From Niastella soli (GTDB taxonomy: Bacteria > Bacteroidota > Bacteroidia > Chitinophagales > Chitinophagaceae): 64,000 nt of DNA. The translations under genes were made by a program, and so were the position numbers. Shown piece after piece: positions 33,501 through 41,969 of the stretch (its first letter is position 1; every line of letters begins with the position of its first letter). The notes beneath the pieces were generated by a model. The model searched no databases and had not been told where the DNA came from. It saw only the letters and a list, made by a program, of their open reading frames with translations. The DNA lies in the NCBI RefSeq assembly GCF_017742245.1, contig NZ_JAGHKO010000001.1, positions 1 to 64,000 on the forward strand, given 5' to 3'.

Positions 33501-36286
33501 GAATTACATACAACGCCTGGTGAATACATATTCCCAAACCCTGCCGAAGTGCGGCCCGGCACAAAGTTTTTTCCTTTTATTGTTATTTGCGCTCCTGTAG
33601 TGCCCGAAGCAGGAGTAAAAGATGTTATTTCAGGTAAAGGATACTGAAAGTTAAATGACTCCGACGAATACCCATAGCCAACGTCGTTATAAACTACTAT
33701 TGAGCCATAGCTTCCGCGGCCAGTGACCGCCTGGATAATATTATCCGAAACAACTGTAAACGACGCAGCCAGTGAGTCCCCAAAATATACTTTTTGAGCA
33801 TTGGAGAAATGTTCTCCGGTAATAGAGACCGTAGTACCTGCCGGCCCTGAAGTGGGGCTAAACGAGGTAACTACTGGCCGTGGTTTATAGGTGAAGCCGG
33901 GCAAACTGGCCTTGCCATACCTTGCAATAACCGAAACATCGCCGGTTGCACCGGCGCCCACATAAGCCAATATGGTGGTTGAGCTTTGCACACTAAAACT
34001 ATAGACCGGCACACCCCCCAACTGAACTTTTTCCACATAGCCAAAGTCAGTGCCAGTAATGGTAACAAGCTCGCCCGTTGTTGCCGAGGTGGGCGAAAAA
34101 GCCGTGACCACAGGCGCAGGCACGAAAACAATGCCATCCTTTGTGGCGGTGCCATAAGGAGTTGTTACTACAATAGTGCTGCCAGCTGCCGCTACGTCTA
34201 CCACCGCATTGACCTGAGCTGAAGAAATAGGTGTGATCGATCTGGCCGGTACGCCTCCAAAACTAACAGCAGTCACATTGGAAAGACCCTCTCCTATAAT
34301 GGAAACGGTTGTTCCCGCCCCCATCATGGTTGGAGTAAATGAATTGATCTTGGGAAGGGGGGCATAGGTAAAGCCAGGCATTGAGGTTTCGCCATATTTT
34401 GTTCTGACAAGTACGGCTCCCGAGGCAGCGTTATTAATGGTAGCCTTAATGGTGTGTTCGTCAATAACATAAAATGATTGAGTCCAGCCACCGAAGCTTA
34501 CATAAGTTACATCCCTGAAATAATTACCGGTAATGGTCACCGTTCCGTAATCCGGCGCATTGGTTGGGGTAAAACCGGTAATAATTGGCGGGGCGGTAAA
34601 TACAAATCCTTCGGCACTGCCTGAATCCTGCGCAGTCTTTACTGTTACCTGGCCGGATGCACCTGCACCAACCACTGCAGTGATCGTATTATCATTAACC
34701 ACATTAAATGAAGCGGCGGGTAAACCGCCAAAACTTACTGCATTCACGGCGGTAAAATTGACGCCGTTGATGGTGATGGTAGCTCCTGCCCCGGCGACGC
34801 CAGGTGAAAAGGACGCTACTTGCGGACTGGTGGTCCGGTTCCCCCAAAAGGTAAGGCGTAAAATACCGCTTTCAGCAGCCAGCTCGGGCTTGCCATCGTT
34901 ATCAAAATCGGCTGCTGCAAGTAACCCGGTAAAGGGCGTTTCCATTTTTTTGCCAGAATTAAATGCCATAGCGCCACCGCCGGCACTCATGTTTTTAAAG
35001 AGTGCAATGGATTCATAACTTACGCCCACCGCTATATCAGGCTTACCATCGCCATCGAGATCGTTCATGACCATTCCCCTTCTGATAGTATTTCCGACCG
35101 GGTAATTAACATAGTTACCAAAAGATATAGCGCCGGCAGTACTCATATTGGTTAGCACATAGATACTGTTAGTGGGCGGATATGTAACGAGCAGGTCGGG
35201 TTTACCATCGCTGTTAAGGTCGCCTACTTCCAGCAGATATAGACTCCCTCCGTTTGCAATACCTTGTTTAGCAGCAAATGAAAGCGCCCCCGGCGAAGCC
35301 GTATTCCTATAGATCTGTACCTGGCTGTTATAATGATCAGGCACCAAAATATCTGTTTTGCCATCGCCATCTATATCGGCAGTTCTGACAATATCATTTC
35401 CGGACAGCGTCATAAACTCTACTTTATCCCCAAAGGAGATCGAGCCCCCGCTGGTGGTATTCCTCAATACGGAAACCGTACTCTCCAGGCTTAAGGAATG
35501 GATGACCAGGTCAGGCCGGCCATCATTATCCATATCGGCTACGGAGATACCAGCCGGATATGGAGCCGTGGAAAAATCAACTCTTGGGGCAAAAGAGATC
35601 AACCCGGAAACGGAAGTATTCTTAAATATTGAAACGGAATTGTCATTTTGATTGGTGACGATCACATCCCGTTTGCCATCGCCGTCTATATCGGCTACTG
35701 CAACGTGGCCGGGGTTGTTACCAGTGAGGAAATCCATTTTGGGAGCGAAGGAAAGCACGCCGCCCGCCGTAGTATTGCGATAAACAGACAGGGTATTGTT
35801 CAATCTGTCTATAGTAACAACATCGAGCTTTTTATCATCATCCAAATCCCCGGCAGCGTGGTCGGTAGTTTCCGTACCGGAGGCCACCGAATCAAGCCGG
35901 CCTGCATAATCGAAGGAACGGGATGTAAACTGGGACGCAGCTCCTGCAAACGTTACAATAAAAGAGTTTCTGGCATATGCAGTGAGCCCATTGGTGGTAA
36001 CTGTAATTGGCTGAAACAGGGCGCCCGCAGGAACAGTAACTGTAAGCGAACCTGAGCTTGCTGAGGTGACTGTTGCCTTTACTCCACCTACAAACACCAC
36101 ATTATTAGCCGGTGTAGCACTAAAGTTCACGCCCGTAATGGTCACCGCAGTTCCTACAGGACCGGAAGCCGGGGAGAAACCGCTAATGGCTGGCTGCGCC
36201 AAACTATAGAACGCGGTGCTTATAAATATTAAAAAAAAGAACAATCCTTTTAACAGGGATTTCGGTACAGTTTTAGGGAAAATCAT
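30554..36286 (-). CDS. Giant secreted protein with 13 IPT/TIG repeats, two FG-GAP/VCBS propellers and T9SS type A sorting domain
   Basis: About 1910 residues from MIFPKTVPKSLL. The signal peptide ends near SLAQ. Domain order by my count is: one IPT/TIG (ISGFSPASGPVG), then seven FG-GAP/VCBS units with Ca-binding DxDxDGxxD-like motifs (DIDGDGKRDVIV), then ten TIG units. Next come seven more FG-GAP units (FDLDGKPDVAV), then two TIG units, and the type A sorting domain (QPNPAHDVLIIKHP to the end). Each set of seven units is exactly what a seven-bladed beta-propeller needs. The protein should be exported by Sec and then by type IX secretion to the surface, as an adhesin or carbohydrate-binding protein. 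Catalytic motifs are absent. The gene stands alone. Confidence 0.9.
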   Translation of the reverse strand: MIFPKTVPKSLLKGLFFFLIFISTAFYSLAQPAISGFSPASGPVGTAVTITGVNFSATPANNVVFVGGVKATVTSASSGSLTVTVPAGALFQPITVTTNGLTAYARNSFIVTFAGAASQFTSRSFDYAGRLDSVASGTETTDHAAGDLDDDKKLDVVTIDRLNNTLSVYRNTTAGGVLSFAPKMDFLTGNNPGHVAVADIDGDGKRDVIVTNQNDNSVSIFKNTSVSGLISFAPRVDFSTAPYPAGISVADMDNDGRPDLVIHSLSLESTVSVLRNTTSGGSISFGDKVEFMTLSGNDIVRTADIDGDGKTDILVPDHYNSQVQIYRNTASPGALSFAAKQGIANGGSLYLLEVGDLNSDGKPDLLVTYPPTNSIYVLTNMSTAGAISFGNYVNYPVGNTIRRGMVMNDLDGDGKPDIAVGVSYESIALFKNMSAGGGAMAFNSGKKMETPFTGLLAAADFDNDGKPELAAESGILRLTFWGNRTTSPQVASFSPGVAGAGATITINGVNFTAVNAVSFGGLPAASFNVVNDNTITAVVGAGASGQVTVKTAQDSGSAEGFVFTAPPIITGFTPTNAPDYGTVTITGNYFRDVTYVSFGGWTQSFYVIDEHTIKATINNAASGAVLVRTKYGETSMPGFTYAPLPKINSFTPTMMGAGTTVSIIGEGLSNVTAVSFGGVPARSITPISSAQVNAVVDVAAAGSTIVVTTPYGTATKDGIVFVPAPVVTAFSPTSATTGELVTITGTDFGYVEKVQLGGVPVYSFSVQSSTTILAYVGAGATGDVSVIARYGKASLPGFTYKPRPVVTSFSPTSGPAGTTVSITGEHFSNAQKVYFGDSLAASFTVVSDNIIQAVTGRGSYGSIVVYNDVGYGYSSESFNFQYPLPEITSFTPASGTTGAQITIKGKNFVPGRTSAGFGNMYSPGVVCNSDTLLTATVGAGSSGDVYVGVMGGYAYMSGFTYIPPPPVIYGIAPSRGIEGTAVIIRGDKFAGTSAVTFGGVPAASFTVLSDTYITAIVGKGASGDVAVTTPGGTAIKSDFIFGETVIKSISPATGGPGTVVTITGEGFVGVSGVYFGDAHAPRTVSSSTSMTVTVPSDGAGLVTIYFGDGSLICSDAFTYQSPVTNIASVTPGAGGPGTTVSINGSGFSQATAVTFGGVRAASYTVNSPSSITATLAGGALGNVAVTSPLGTGIYNGFSFTTAPVITRFSPEAALSGSTITLTGSNFNPIAAANIVYFGGLKGEVVTASEKSLTVKVSAGAPYSYISVTNNKLTGYSQKKFSALFTATAPLNASSFEAKTDIAWGTSPQHINAADFDLDGKPDVAVCHAGSIKNSGHLAIFKNNSITGSLSFLPKDLITDDHMPFNSVTGDLDGDGKLDLMVANGIDGENLTVYRNASIGNSISFDPEILLALTGVDQNFVACTDVDADGKPDIIIAAAYGGRTAFVYRNTSTIGNLSFVKVAVSVPDFVQGIKVADMDLDGRPDLIMVAQPNFNSLRGVTLRNISTPGSIAFEAAQVFQTGPDPRDLVLGDIDGDGKMDIVAPGGSNTISIVRNLSLPGKISMGSKIDFVTNGSPKSMALGDLNGDGKPDILTSFSGLFKIAIIPNTSTPGNFSFGQSIEINTTAPVNSICVSDQDSDQRPDIIVSNDNAGSISFFRNKLSAYLLNSFSPVRGSTGTVVTIRGEHLGNATVVTIGEVPVTSFTVVDDNTITAVVGAGRSGNVSVTTPLGTIQLSGFVYVGPPTITSFTPTTAGTASTVIIKGMYFTGATAVSFGGVPARSFNVTSDSTITAIVGLGASGTVAVTTPIGKGTRDGFIYDPLTAIVDPGNINSSYLTVQPNPAHDVLIIKHPASSKAATLRFIDITGRVVKVVVPAQNATQTVTSVNGIPEGIYTIIWREGSNTLSRVIAVQ

Positions 36287-36428
36287 CAGGGTTGGTATAT
36301 CACGTAAAATAAAGAAATACAAGCGGGCCAAAGGTATCTTTTAATTAAGAAAAGTATCTATTTAAACGGTGAAATGCCCCAACCAAGACCGTCAGTTGTT
36401 TGATTCCTCCGCATTCGTACATTTGAGC

Positions 36429-36938
36429 ATGAAAAAAAGGCAATTATTATTTGCATTACCACTCACTGTAATCGTCAGCTGCACCAACCCAGCCTCCCTC
36501 CCATCCAATATTCGCATTACAACCAAAAACATTGTTCACGATGCTGCTTCAAGTATAAATCTAAAGACATGTATTGAAATTCCTCAAGAGGTCAACAGCC
36601 TGAACAGTTGTATTATAAAAAGTGATGATAAAAAATTCATTAGAGAATATACCCTCCTTCTTACCGATAAAGGGAATATAGCCTCTTTATACCGGTACTT
36701 ACCAGAAGGCCCCGTCATAACTTCCTTAAATGAGTTGCAAAGCGATACCCAGCTTTTAGGTATCTTTCAGCTTTCATTGGCCAATAAAATTACCATTAAC
36801 AGGAGCCTGGGCGTGGTAATAGATAATAACGATACCCTGCCCATAACAGGGCATTTGAAAGGTGCTAAAATGTTAGTTGTAAAACCCGTCGCCTCAAAGC
36901 TCGAAAAGGGTCGGGCGCTTGTTTACGGATACGAATAA
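36429..36938 (+). CDS. Hypothetical lipoprotein
   Basis: The product is about 169 residues, starting MKKRQLLFALPLTVIVSC (lipobox). The mature part is beta-rich (IVHDAASSINLKTCIEIP, LGVVIDNNDTLPITGHL). I do not recognise the family. The ATG at 36429 is preferred to the longer frame from 36369. It lies divergent from the giant surface gene and upstream of the nitrilase-family gene, 57 bases away on the same strand. Confidence 0.6.
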   Translation: MKKRQLLFALPLTVIVSCTNPASLPSNIRITTKNIVHDAASSINLKTCIEIPQEVNSLNSCIIKSDDKKFIREYTLLLTDKGNIASLYRYLPEGPVITSLNELQSDTQLLGIFQLSLANKITINRSLGVVIDNNDTLPITGHLKGAKMLVVKPVASKLEKGRALVYGYE

Positions 36939-36995
36939 TAGCATGGGCCTGCTTCTCCTGGAAGAAGCAACTATAGAACAATAATCAATTTTATT

Positions 36996-37787
36996 ATGAA
37001 AATAGCATTGGCATCGCCCCCGTTTGTAAATTCCCTCGCGGATGGTTTATACTGGCTTGAGAAACTGACACAGGATGCTGCTGATCAGCAGGCTGAGATC
37101 ATTTGCTTTCCGGAGTCTTACCTCCCCGGGTATCCGGGAATGGGATACCCGGCTGAAGATCGTTCTGCTGAAAAACTACAGGAGGCGTTGGAAAAGGTGT
37201 GCCAGATCGCCAACCGGTATTCGATTGCGATTATTGTTCCCATGGACTGGCACTCTCCGGAAGGGCTGCTTAATCTGGCATATGTGGTATCAGCAACGGG
37301 TGAGATCCTGGGGTACCAGACGAAGAACCAACTAGACCCAACCGAAGATGATTGGTGGATCCCCGGAACAGCGCGCAGCATTTTCGAAGTGAACGGCGTC
37401 AAATTCGGGATCACCATTTGCCATGAAGGATTCCGCTATCCGGAATCAGTAAGATGGGCTGCCCGGCAGGGTGCCAAGATCGTCTTCTTTCCTCATTTTA
37501 ACGGAAGCAATACCGAGGGCGTGGAATTGACAGAATGGGGAAGCAAAAACAATCCCTATTATGAAAAGGCAATGATGATGAGAGCCCTTGAGAATACCAT
37601 TTATTTTGCAAGTTCGAATTTTTCCTCCCGTTACCCGGAATCTGCCAGTTCGCTGATAGCGCCTGACGGCAGCTGTATTGCACATGAACGCTATGGCAGA
37701 ACAGGTGTGATCGTGGCAGCAATTGATCCGGAAAAAGCAACCGGACTGCTGGCGGGAAGGTTTAAAAAAGAACTGTATAAAGATTGA
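36996..37787 (+). CDS. Carbon-nitrogen hydrolase (nitrilase superfamily)
   Basis: The 263-residue protein has the full Glu-Lys-Cys catalytic triad: Glu40 (CFPESYLPGYPG), Lys110 (YQTKNQL) and Cys142 (ITICHEGFRYPE). Members hydrolyse nitriles, amides or N-carbamoyl compounds. The exact substrate is not given by these motifs. Length and the C-terminal IDPEKATGLLAGRF region fit the amidase-like branch. No signal peptide is present, so it is cytoplasmic. It is probably transcribed with the lipoprotein gene upstream. Confidence 0.9.
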   Translation: MKIALASPPFVNSLADGLYWLEKLTQDAADQQAEIICFPESYLPGYPGMGYPAEDRSAEKLQEALEKVCQIANRYSIAIIVPMDWHSPEGLLNLAYVVSATGEILGYQTKNQLDPTEDDWWIPGTARSIFEVNGVKFGITICHEGFRYPESVRWAARQGAKIVFFPHFNGSNTEGVELTEWGSKNNPYYEKAMMMRALENTIYFASSNFSSRYPESASSLIAPDGSCIAHERYGRTGVIVAAIDPEKATGLLAGRFKKELYKD

Positions 37788-37827
37788 TTGTCCATTCACA
37801 CTGAGATGTTGAATGCTACCGGGCAGG

Positions 37828-38337
37828 CTATCTCTCCGGCGCGTTCAACTCGTACAAAATAACCGTCTCGTTAGGTTGACCAGCCGCTATAAAATTATTT
37901 TTCATCAGGACCCTGATCGAAGACAGGTTGTCCCGATGGCATTCGGCGTAAATGCGGGTTAACCCCAGCTTGCTAAAGCCAAAAGCCGTAATTGTTTCAA
38001 TTGCCTCGGTGGCGAATCCACGGTTCCAGAAAGGCTCACCGATCCAGTAACCCAGCTCGGCCGACAATGCTGGTTTCAGATGAAGGCTTATTTCGCCAAC
38101 CAGTTGCTCCTCATCCCGCAGGATAATGGCAAATGCATAATGCGTTTTTTCTTTAAATCCGCGATACACATAGCTCAGGCGGTTTACCGCATGGTATTCC
38201 TCGTAAGGATGTGGAATATTTATGATCTGGTTAGCAATGCTTTTATTATTGGCCAGCTTAACCAGTGAGGTTATGTCACTGGCGTTAATTTGTCTAAGTT
38301 CCAACCGATTGGTATAAAGCACTGGAAAACGGTCCAT
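37828..38337 (-). CDS. GNAT family N-acetyltransferase (RimJ/RimL-like)
   Basis: The 169-residue protein has RimJ/RimL-type features. The N-terminal pattern is LYTNRLELRQINASDITSL. Then comes ELGYWIGEPFWNRGFATEAI, where RGFATEA corresponds to the acetyl-CoA-binding loop. ECHRDNLSSIRVLMKNNF and the short C-terminal strands complete the fold. It should transfer an acetyl group to an amine of a protein N-terminus or small molecule. It is next to the NUDIX gene on the same strand and 18 bases downstream of it, so they are likely co-transcribed. Confidence 0.87.
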   Translation of the reverse strand: MDRFPVLYTNRLELRQINASDITSLVKLANNKSIANQIINIPHPYEEYHAVNRLSYVYRGFKEKTHYAFAIILRDEEQLVGEISLHLKPALSAELGYWIGEPFWNRGFATEAIETITAFGFSKLGLTRIYAECHRDNLSSIRVLMKNNFIAAGQPNETVILYELNAPER

Positions 38338-38355
38338 GATTTAAATTTATTTACC

Positions 38356-38934
38356 CTACAATAGTTGATTTAACTTAAGATACTGCAAAAGCATGATGGT
38401 CTTTCCATCTTTGATCTCTCCTGTTTCTATCATGGACATAGCTTTGTTGATATCTATTTCCAGCACCTCAATATTTTCTTCTTCATGTTCAACCCCACCA
38501 CCTGCAGCTACTTTCATTTCTTTTGAAAAAGCGGCAATAAAAAAGTACAGGATCTCAGTAACTGAACCAGGGGACATGTATGCTTCAAAAACTTTGCGCA
38601 CGTCTTTTATTTTATACCCAGTTTCTTCTTCTGTTTCCCGTCTGATGCAGTCTTCCGGATTGTCTTTGTCCAGCAACCCGGCACAGGCCTCGATCAACAT
38701 GCCATCCTTGTTGCCATTGATATAAGTGGGCAGGCGGAATTGCCTGGTAAGGATCACTGTTCCCTGCTCTTTATTGTAGAGAAGTATGGTAGCACCGTTT
38801 CCCCTATCATATGCTTCCCGGGTTTGAGTTTTAACAGAACCATCCTTTTTCGTGTATTCATAGGTTATTTTCTTAAGCACATACCAGTTATCAGAAAGTA
38901 TCTCCGTATTCAAAATATTTATATTGCCTATCAT
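38356..38934 (-). CDS. nudK: NUDIX hydrolase, GDP-mannose pyrophosphatase NudK-like
   Basis: The 192-residue protein carries a NUDIX box ([16 protein letters not shown] followed by TEEETGY) that corresponds to the pattern G-x5-E-x7-R-E-x2-E-E-x-G. This variant with [12 protein letters not shown] and the N-terminal [19 protein letters not shown] is characteristic of NudK, which hydrolyses GDP-mannose. NudK members act on GDP-sugars; the assignment to that substrate follows the family. No signal peptide is present. It is the first gene of the nudK/GNAT pair. Confidence 0.85.
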   Translation of the reverse strand: MIGNINILNTEILSDNWYVLKKITYEYTKKDGSVKTQTREAYDRGNGATILLYNKEQGTVILTRQFRLPTYINGNKDGMLIEACAGLLDKDNPEDCIRRETEEETGYKIKDVRKVFEAYMSPGSVTEILYFFIAAFSKEMKVAAGGGVEHEEENIEVLEIDINKAMSMIETGEIKDGKTIMLLQYLKLNQLL

Positions 38935-39006
38935 TTATCATTCATTTTTACTGTGAGTAAATAAAGTTAAAGAATTACGCTGTCTAAAAGGAATTGGATG
39001 GCCTTT

Positions 39007-39888
39007 TCATTTCCCTTGATGGTAATTGTCAATAAACCATTTAAGCGCCGCCTTTTTGTTGTTTTGCTTATAAGCCAGTACCACCTCTGTATTCACTGGC
39101 GTATCTTTCAATTCAATAAATGACACCTTTAAGTACCCATACTGTTGCTTGAGAGAATAAGGAAGTATGGAAACCCCAAGACCGGCTTCAACCAATTGCA
39201 AGATGGAATGCGCATTGTTAGCTTCATGTACAATATCGGGCTTAAATCCCATCCTGGCACATATTTCAATCAGCTTATCATTATAATGAGGAGCTATGTC
39301 TCTGCTAAAAAATATAAACGGACTGGCCTTAAGCAAGGCAGCAAGCTTTTCCTGCGTTTTGTATTTCCCTTTATTCGCAGGCACGACAACCACAAAAGGA
39401 TCAAGAAAAAGCGTCTGCACCTTCAACTGGCTTGAATGAACGGGTCCCCGTAAGATGCCCACATCCAGCGTACCCTGTTCCAATCCTTTTATTTGCGCCG
39501 AAGTTGGGATCTCGAATAGATTGGTCTTTATATACGGATATACATCCCGCATCGCAATTAAAACATCTGCCAGGTACGACTGGTATACAGAACTAATATA
39601 ACCGATCTTCAATTCACCACTTTCGCTGTTATGGATCTGTTGAACAATATTCTTACTTTCTTCAAGACGTGCAAAAATAGCATCCACTTCGGTTTTAAAA
39701 TATTTCCCGGCATCGGTAAGGGCCACCCGTCTTTCCTTTCTTGTAAACAGCAGTACTCCTAATTCATTTTCCAGCTCTTTTATTTGCCGGCTTAAAGGGG
39801 GTTGAGAAATAAAAAGCCTGGACGCTGCCTTTCGAAAATGTAATTGCTCCGCAACAGTTTTGAAATATAACAGGTGCCTTAATTCCAT
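39007..39888 (-). CDS. LysR family transcriptional regulator
   Basis: The 293-residue protein has the N-terminal LysR winged helix-turn-helix (MELRHLLYFKTVAEQLHFRK, LFISQPPLSRQIKELENELG). The periplasmic-binding-protein-like effector domain follows (GELKIGYISSVYQSYLADV, LKVQTLFLDPFVVVVPA, EAGLGVSILP). It is divergent from a methyltransferase gene, and a strong operator-like palindrome lies in between. The usual role is activation of the divergent gene with a co-inducer and repression of itself. Confidence 0.95.
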   Translation of the reverse strand: MELRHLLYFKTVAEQLHFRKAASRLFISQPPLSRQIKELENELGVLLFTRKERRVALTDAGKYFKTEVDAIFARLEESKNIVQQIHNSESGELKIGYISSVYQSYLADVLIAMRDVYPYIKTNLFEIPTSAQIKGLEQGTLDVGILRGPVHSSQLKVQTLFLDPFVVVVPANKGKYKTQEKLAALLKASPFIFFSRDIAPHYNDKLIEICARMGFKPDIVHEANNAHSILQLVEAGLGVSILPYSLKQQYGYLKVSFIELKDTPVNTEVVLAYKQNNKKAALKWFIDNYHQGK

Positions 39889-39897
39889 ACCTCTAAG

Positions 39898-39923
39898 GTA
39901 TCAATACTTGACAATATTGATAC
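39898..39923. promoter_or_regulatory. LysR operator between lysR and the methyltransferase gene
   Basis: GTATCAATA (39898-39906) and TATTGATAC (39915-39923) are perfect 9-bp inverted arms with an 8-bp spacer, with the T-N11-A pattern of LysR sites inside. It lies 9 bases from the lysR start and immediately upstream of the -33 of the opposite promoter, ideal for dual control. Confidence 0.75.
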
Positions 39924-39953
39924 TTTTAAATATTATCAAAGCGGGTAACTTTA
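39924..39953 (+). promoter_or_regulatory. Promoter of the methyltransferase gene (LysR-regulated)
   Basis: TTTT (39924-39927) and TAACTTTA (39946-39953), 18 bases apart, resemble the Bacteroidota promoter with mismatches in both boxes, typical of an activated promoter. The LysR palindrome abuts its -33 side. Confidence 0.45.
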
Positions 39954-39972
39954 CCAGATCAAAAGAGCAAGT

Positions 39973-40695
39973 ATGAAACCAGACTATTCAAAAAAAGCCA
40001 CCAATCAACAGATCAGGGAAAGATTCGACAAAGACACGGAACGATTCTCCAATCTCGAAACCGGACAGCAAACCACCATTGACGCCCCGTTAACAATGGA
40101 ATTATGTACAGAAGCCGCAAGATATGCTACCCCTCATGCAAAGGAATTGCTGGACATTGGTTGTGGTGCTGGCAATTACACCCTGAAAATGTTGAGTAAG
40201 GTCCCTGACCTCAATTGCACGCTGAATGATTTGAGCATGCCCATGCTGGAGAAAGCGAAAGAAAGGGTTTCACCGCAAACAAAGGGTACTGTTACTATCA
40301 TCCAGGATGACATGCGAAACCTCGACCTTCCGCACAATCATTTTGATATCATTCTTGCAGCAGCCACCTTACATCATTTGCGTGACGACGACGACTGGAT
40401 GCAAGTGTTCACTAATATTTATAAAATGCTTAAACCAGGAGGCAGTTTCTGGGTGTCCGATCTTATTACGCATCACTCGGAGGGCGTCACCCGATTATTT
40501 GAAGATAAGTATAGTAGTTATTTAGAAACGCTGGGTGGTCCCGAATACCGCCAAAAAGTACTGGATTATGTTCATTATGAGGATACGCCCCGTTCCCTGA
40601 ATTTTCAGTTGGCATTGCTGGAAAAGGTTGGGTTTAGTAAAATAGATATCTTGCATAAGAACTCGTGCTTTGCCGCTTTTGGTGCAATAAAGTAG
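39973..40695 (+). CDS. Class I SAM-dependent methyltransferase
   Basis: The 240-residue protein has the SAM-binding motif I LLDIGCGAGNYTLKML, motif II-like TLNDLSMPMLEKAKERV (Asp binding the ribose) and FDIILAAATLHHLRDDDDW, followed by MLKPGGSFWVSDL. The fold is of methyltransferase type 11/25. It lies divergent from the LysR regulator and is probably its target. The substrate is unknown. A TMEM175-type channel gene follows 31 bases downstream and may be co-transcribed. Confidence 0.9.
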   Translation: MKPDYSKKATNQQIRERFDKDTERFSNLETGQQTTIDAPLTMELCTEAARYATPHAKELLDIGCGAGNYTLKMLSKVPDLNCTLNDLSMPMLEKAKERVSPQTKGTVTIIQDDMRNLDLPHNHFDIILAAATLHHLRDDDDWMQVFTNIYKMLKPGGSFWVSDLITHHSEGVTRLFEDKYSSYLETLGGPEYRQKVLDYVHYEDTPRSLNFQLALLEKVGFSKIDILHKNSCFAAFGAIK

Positions 40696-40726
40696 ATAGC
40701 GGCAGCAAAAACACTAAAATCACATA

Positions 40727-41323
40727 ATGAAAAAAGCAAGATTAGAAGCATTTAGCGATGGGGTACTGGCCATTATTATCACTATTATGGTGCTGGAAAT
40801 AAAAGTACCCCACGGTACCCATTTCTCAGATCTGAAAGAGCTTATTCCCATTTTTCTGAGCTATGCGTTAAGCTTCCTTTACATAGGTATCTACTGGAAT
40901 AATCACCATCATATGATCTCCACCGTTCGCAAAGTAACCGGCAACATTCTCTGGGCGAATTTGCACCTCCTGTTTTGGTTATCATTGGTACCCTTTGCAA
41001 CCGGTTGGGTAGGCGAAAATCATTTTTCTGCGGCTCCCCTGGCGCTTTATGGCGTTATTCTACTAATGGCGGGCATAGCCTATGTTATTTTACAAAGTCT
41101 GATCATTAAAAATGAAGGCAAGGATTGCGTGCTAAAAAAAGCCATCGGTAAAGATGTAAAAGGTAAGATCTCACCTTTCCTGTATCTCGCTGCCATTGCT
41201 TTATCCTGGGTGAATACGGTTTGTGCAGGTTTAATTTACCTTATTGCTGCTTTGATCTGGCTTATACCCGATAGACGTATAGAAAGGATCCTCCATGAAG
41301 AAACAGCTACGTCAAACGAGTAA
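40727..41323 (+). CDS. TMEM175 family potassium-channel-like membrane protein
   Basis: The 198-residue protein starts RLEAFSDGVLAIIITIMVLE, matching the family motif R-x3-FSDG-x2-A. About six membrane helices follow in total (e.g. LIPIFLSYALSFLYIGIYW, HLLFWLSLVPFATGW). Bacterial TMEM175 proteins form tetrameric potassium channels with six helices per subunit. The gene follows the methyltransferase closely on the same strand. Confidence 0.85.
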   Translation: MKKARLEAFSDGVLAIIITIMVLEIKVPHGTHFSDLKELIPIFLSYALSFLYIGIYWNNHHHMISTVRKVTGNILWANLHLLFWLSLVPFATGWVGENHFSAAPLALYGVILLMAGIAYVILQSLIIKNEGKDCVLKKAIGKDVKGKISPFLYLAAIALSWVNTVCAGLIYLIAALIWLIPDRRIERILHEETATSNE

Positions 41324-41330
41324 AGTGCTT

Positions 41331-41969
41331 TTATATCAAGCGGTGAAGCATGGCTGCCTTTATCAACTCAGCAGTATTCTTTACGGCAAACTTCTGCATA
41401 AGATTACGCCGGTGAGTGTCGATGGTAAGGGCACTCACCGATAACTCCTCCGCAATACGCAAGCTGGTTTTGCCTTCTGACAATAATTCGATCACCTGTT
41501 TTTCACGGCGGGTAAGCCGGGGTGGGCCCTGCAATTCATTTTTTGAAGGACGGCTGATGATCTCCTGCACTTCCTTACTGAACACCACTTTTCCCTCCAA
41601 TACATCATGAATACTGCTTCGTAATTCGTCAAGCGAAGTATTCTTCAACAGGTATCCGCTGGCGCCGTTTTGAATAGTTTGCATAATTATGCTTCGCTCA
41701 GAATGGTTACTAAAGACCAGGATCACCGTATCGGGCGCTTTTTTCTTGATCTCCTGGCAAAGAGCAATCCCGTTGATATCAGGAAGCGCAATATCAAGTA
41801 GTACAATGTCCACCCTGTTCAACCCTAAATAATTCAGCATGTCTTGCCCGGTCACAAAGCAACCGGCAATATCTACATTAAGATTGCTTACCAGGATTGC
41901 CTTTAATCCTTCCATCAGCGTAGGATGATCATCAACCAATGCTACCTGAATTTTATTATGCTGCTTAAA
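41331..41969 (-). CDS. NarL/FixJ-type response regulator
   Basis: About 212 residues from MFKQHNKIQVALVDDH. The receiver domain has the acidic pair VDDH, a phosphorylatable Asp in IVLLDIALPDING and a Lys in GYLLKNTS. The C-terminal LuxR-type helix-turn-helix follows (LTRREKQVIELLSEGKTSLRI, LTIDTHRRNLMQK). The ATG overlaps the stop codon of the kinase (ATGTTTAA), so translation is coupled. The kinase just upstream should phosphorylate it. Confidence 0.95.
   Translation of the reverse strand, partial: FKQHNKIQVALVDDHPTLMEGLKAILVSNLNVDIAGCFVTGQDMLNYLGLNRVDIVLLDIALPDINGIALCQEIKKKAPDTVILVFSNHSERSIIMQTIQNGASGYLLKNTSLDELRSSIHDVLEGKVVFSKEVQEIISRPSKNELQGPPRLTRREKQVIELLSEGKTSLRIAEELSVSALTIDTHRRNLMQKFAVKNTAELIKAAMLHRLI

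Noticed and set aside
33050-33523. Open frames opposite the TIG repeats
   Set aside because: They arise from repeated codons on the real strand and show no domain or signal features.
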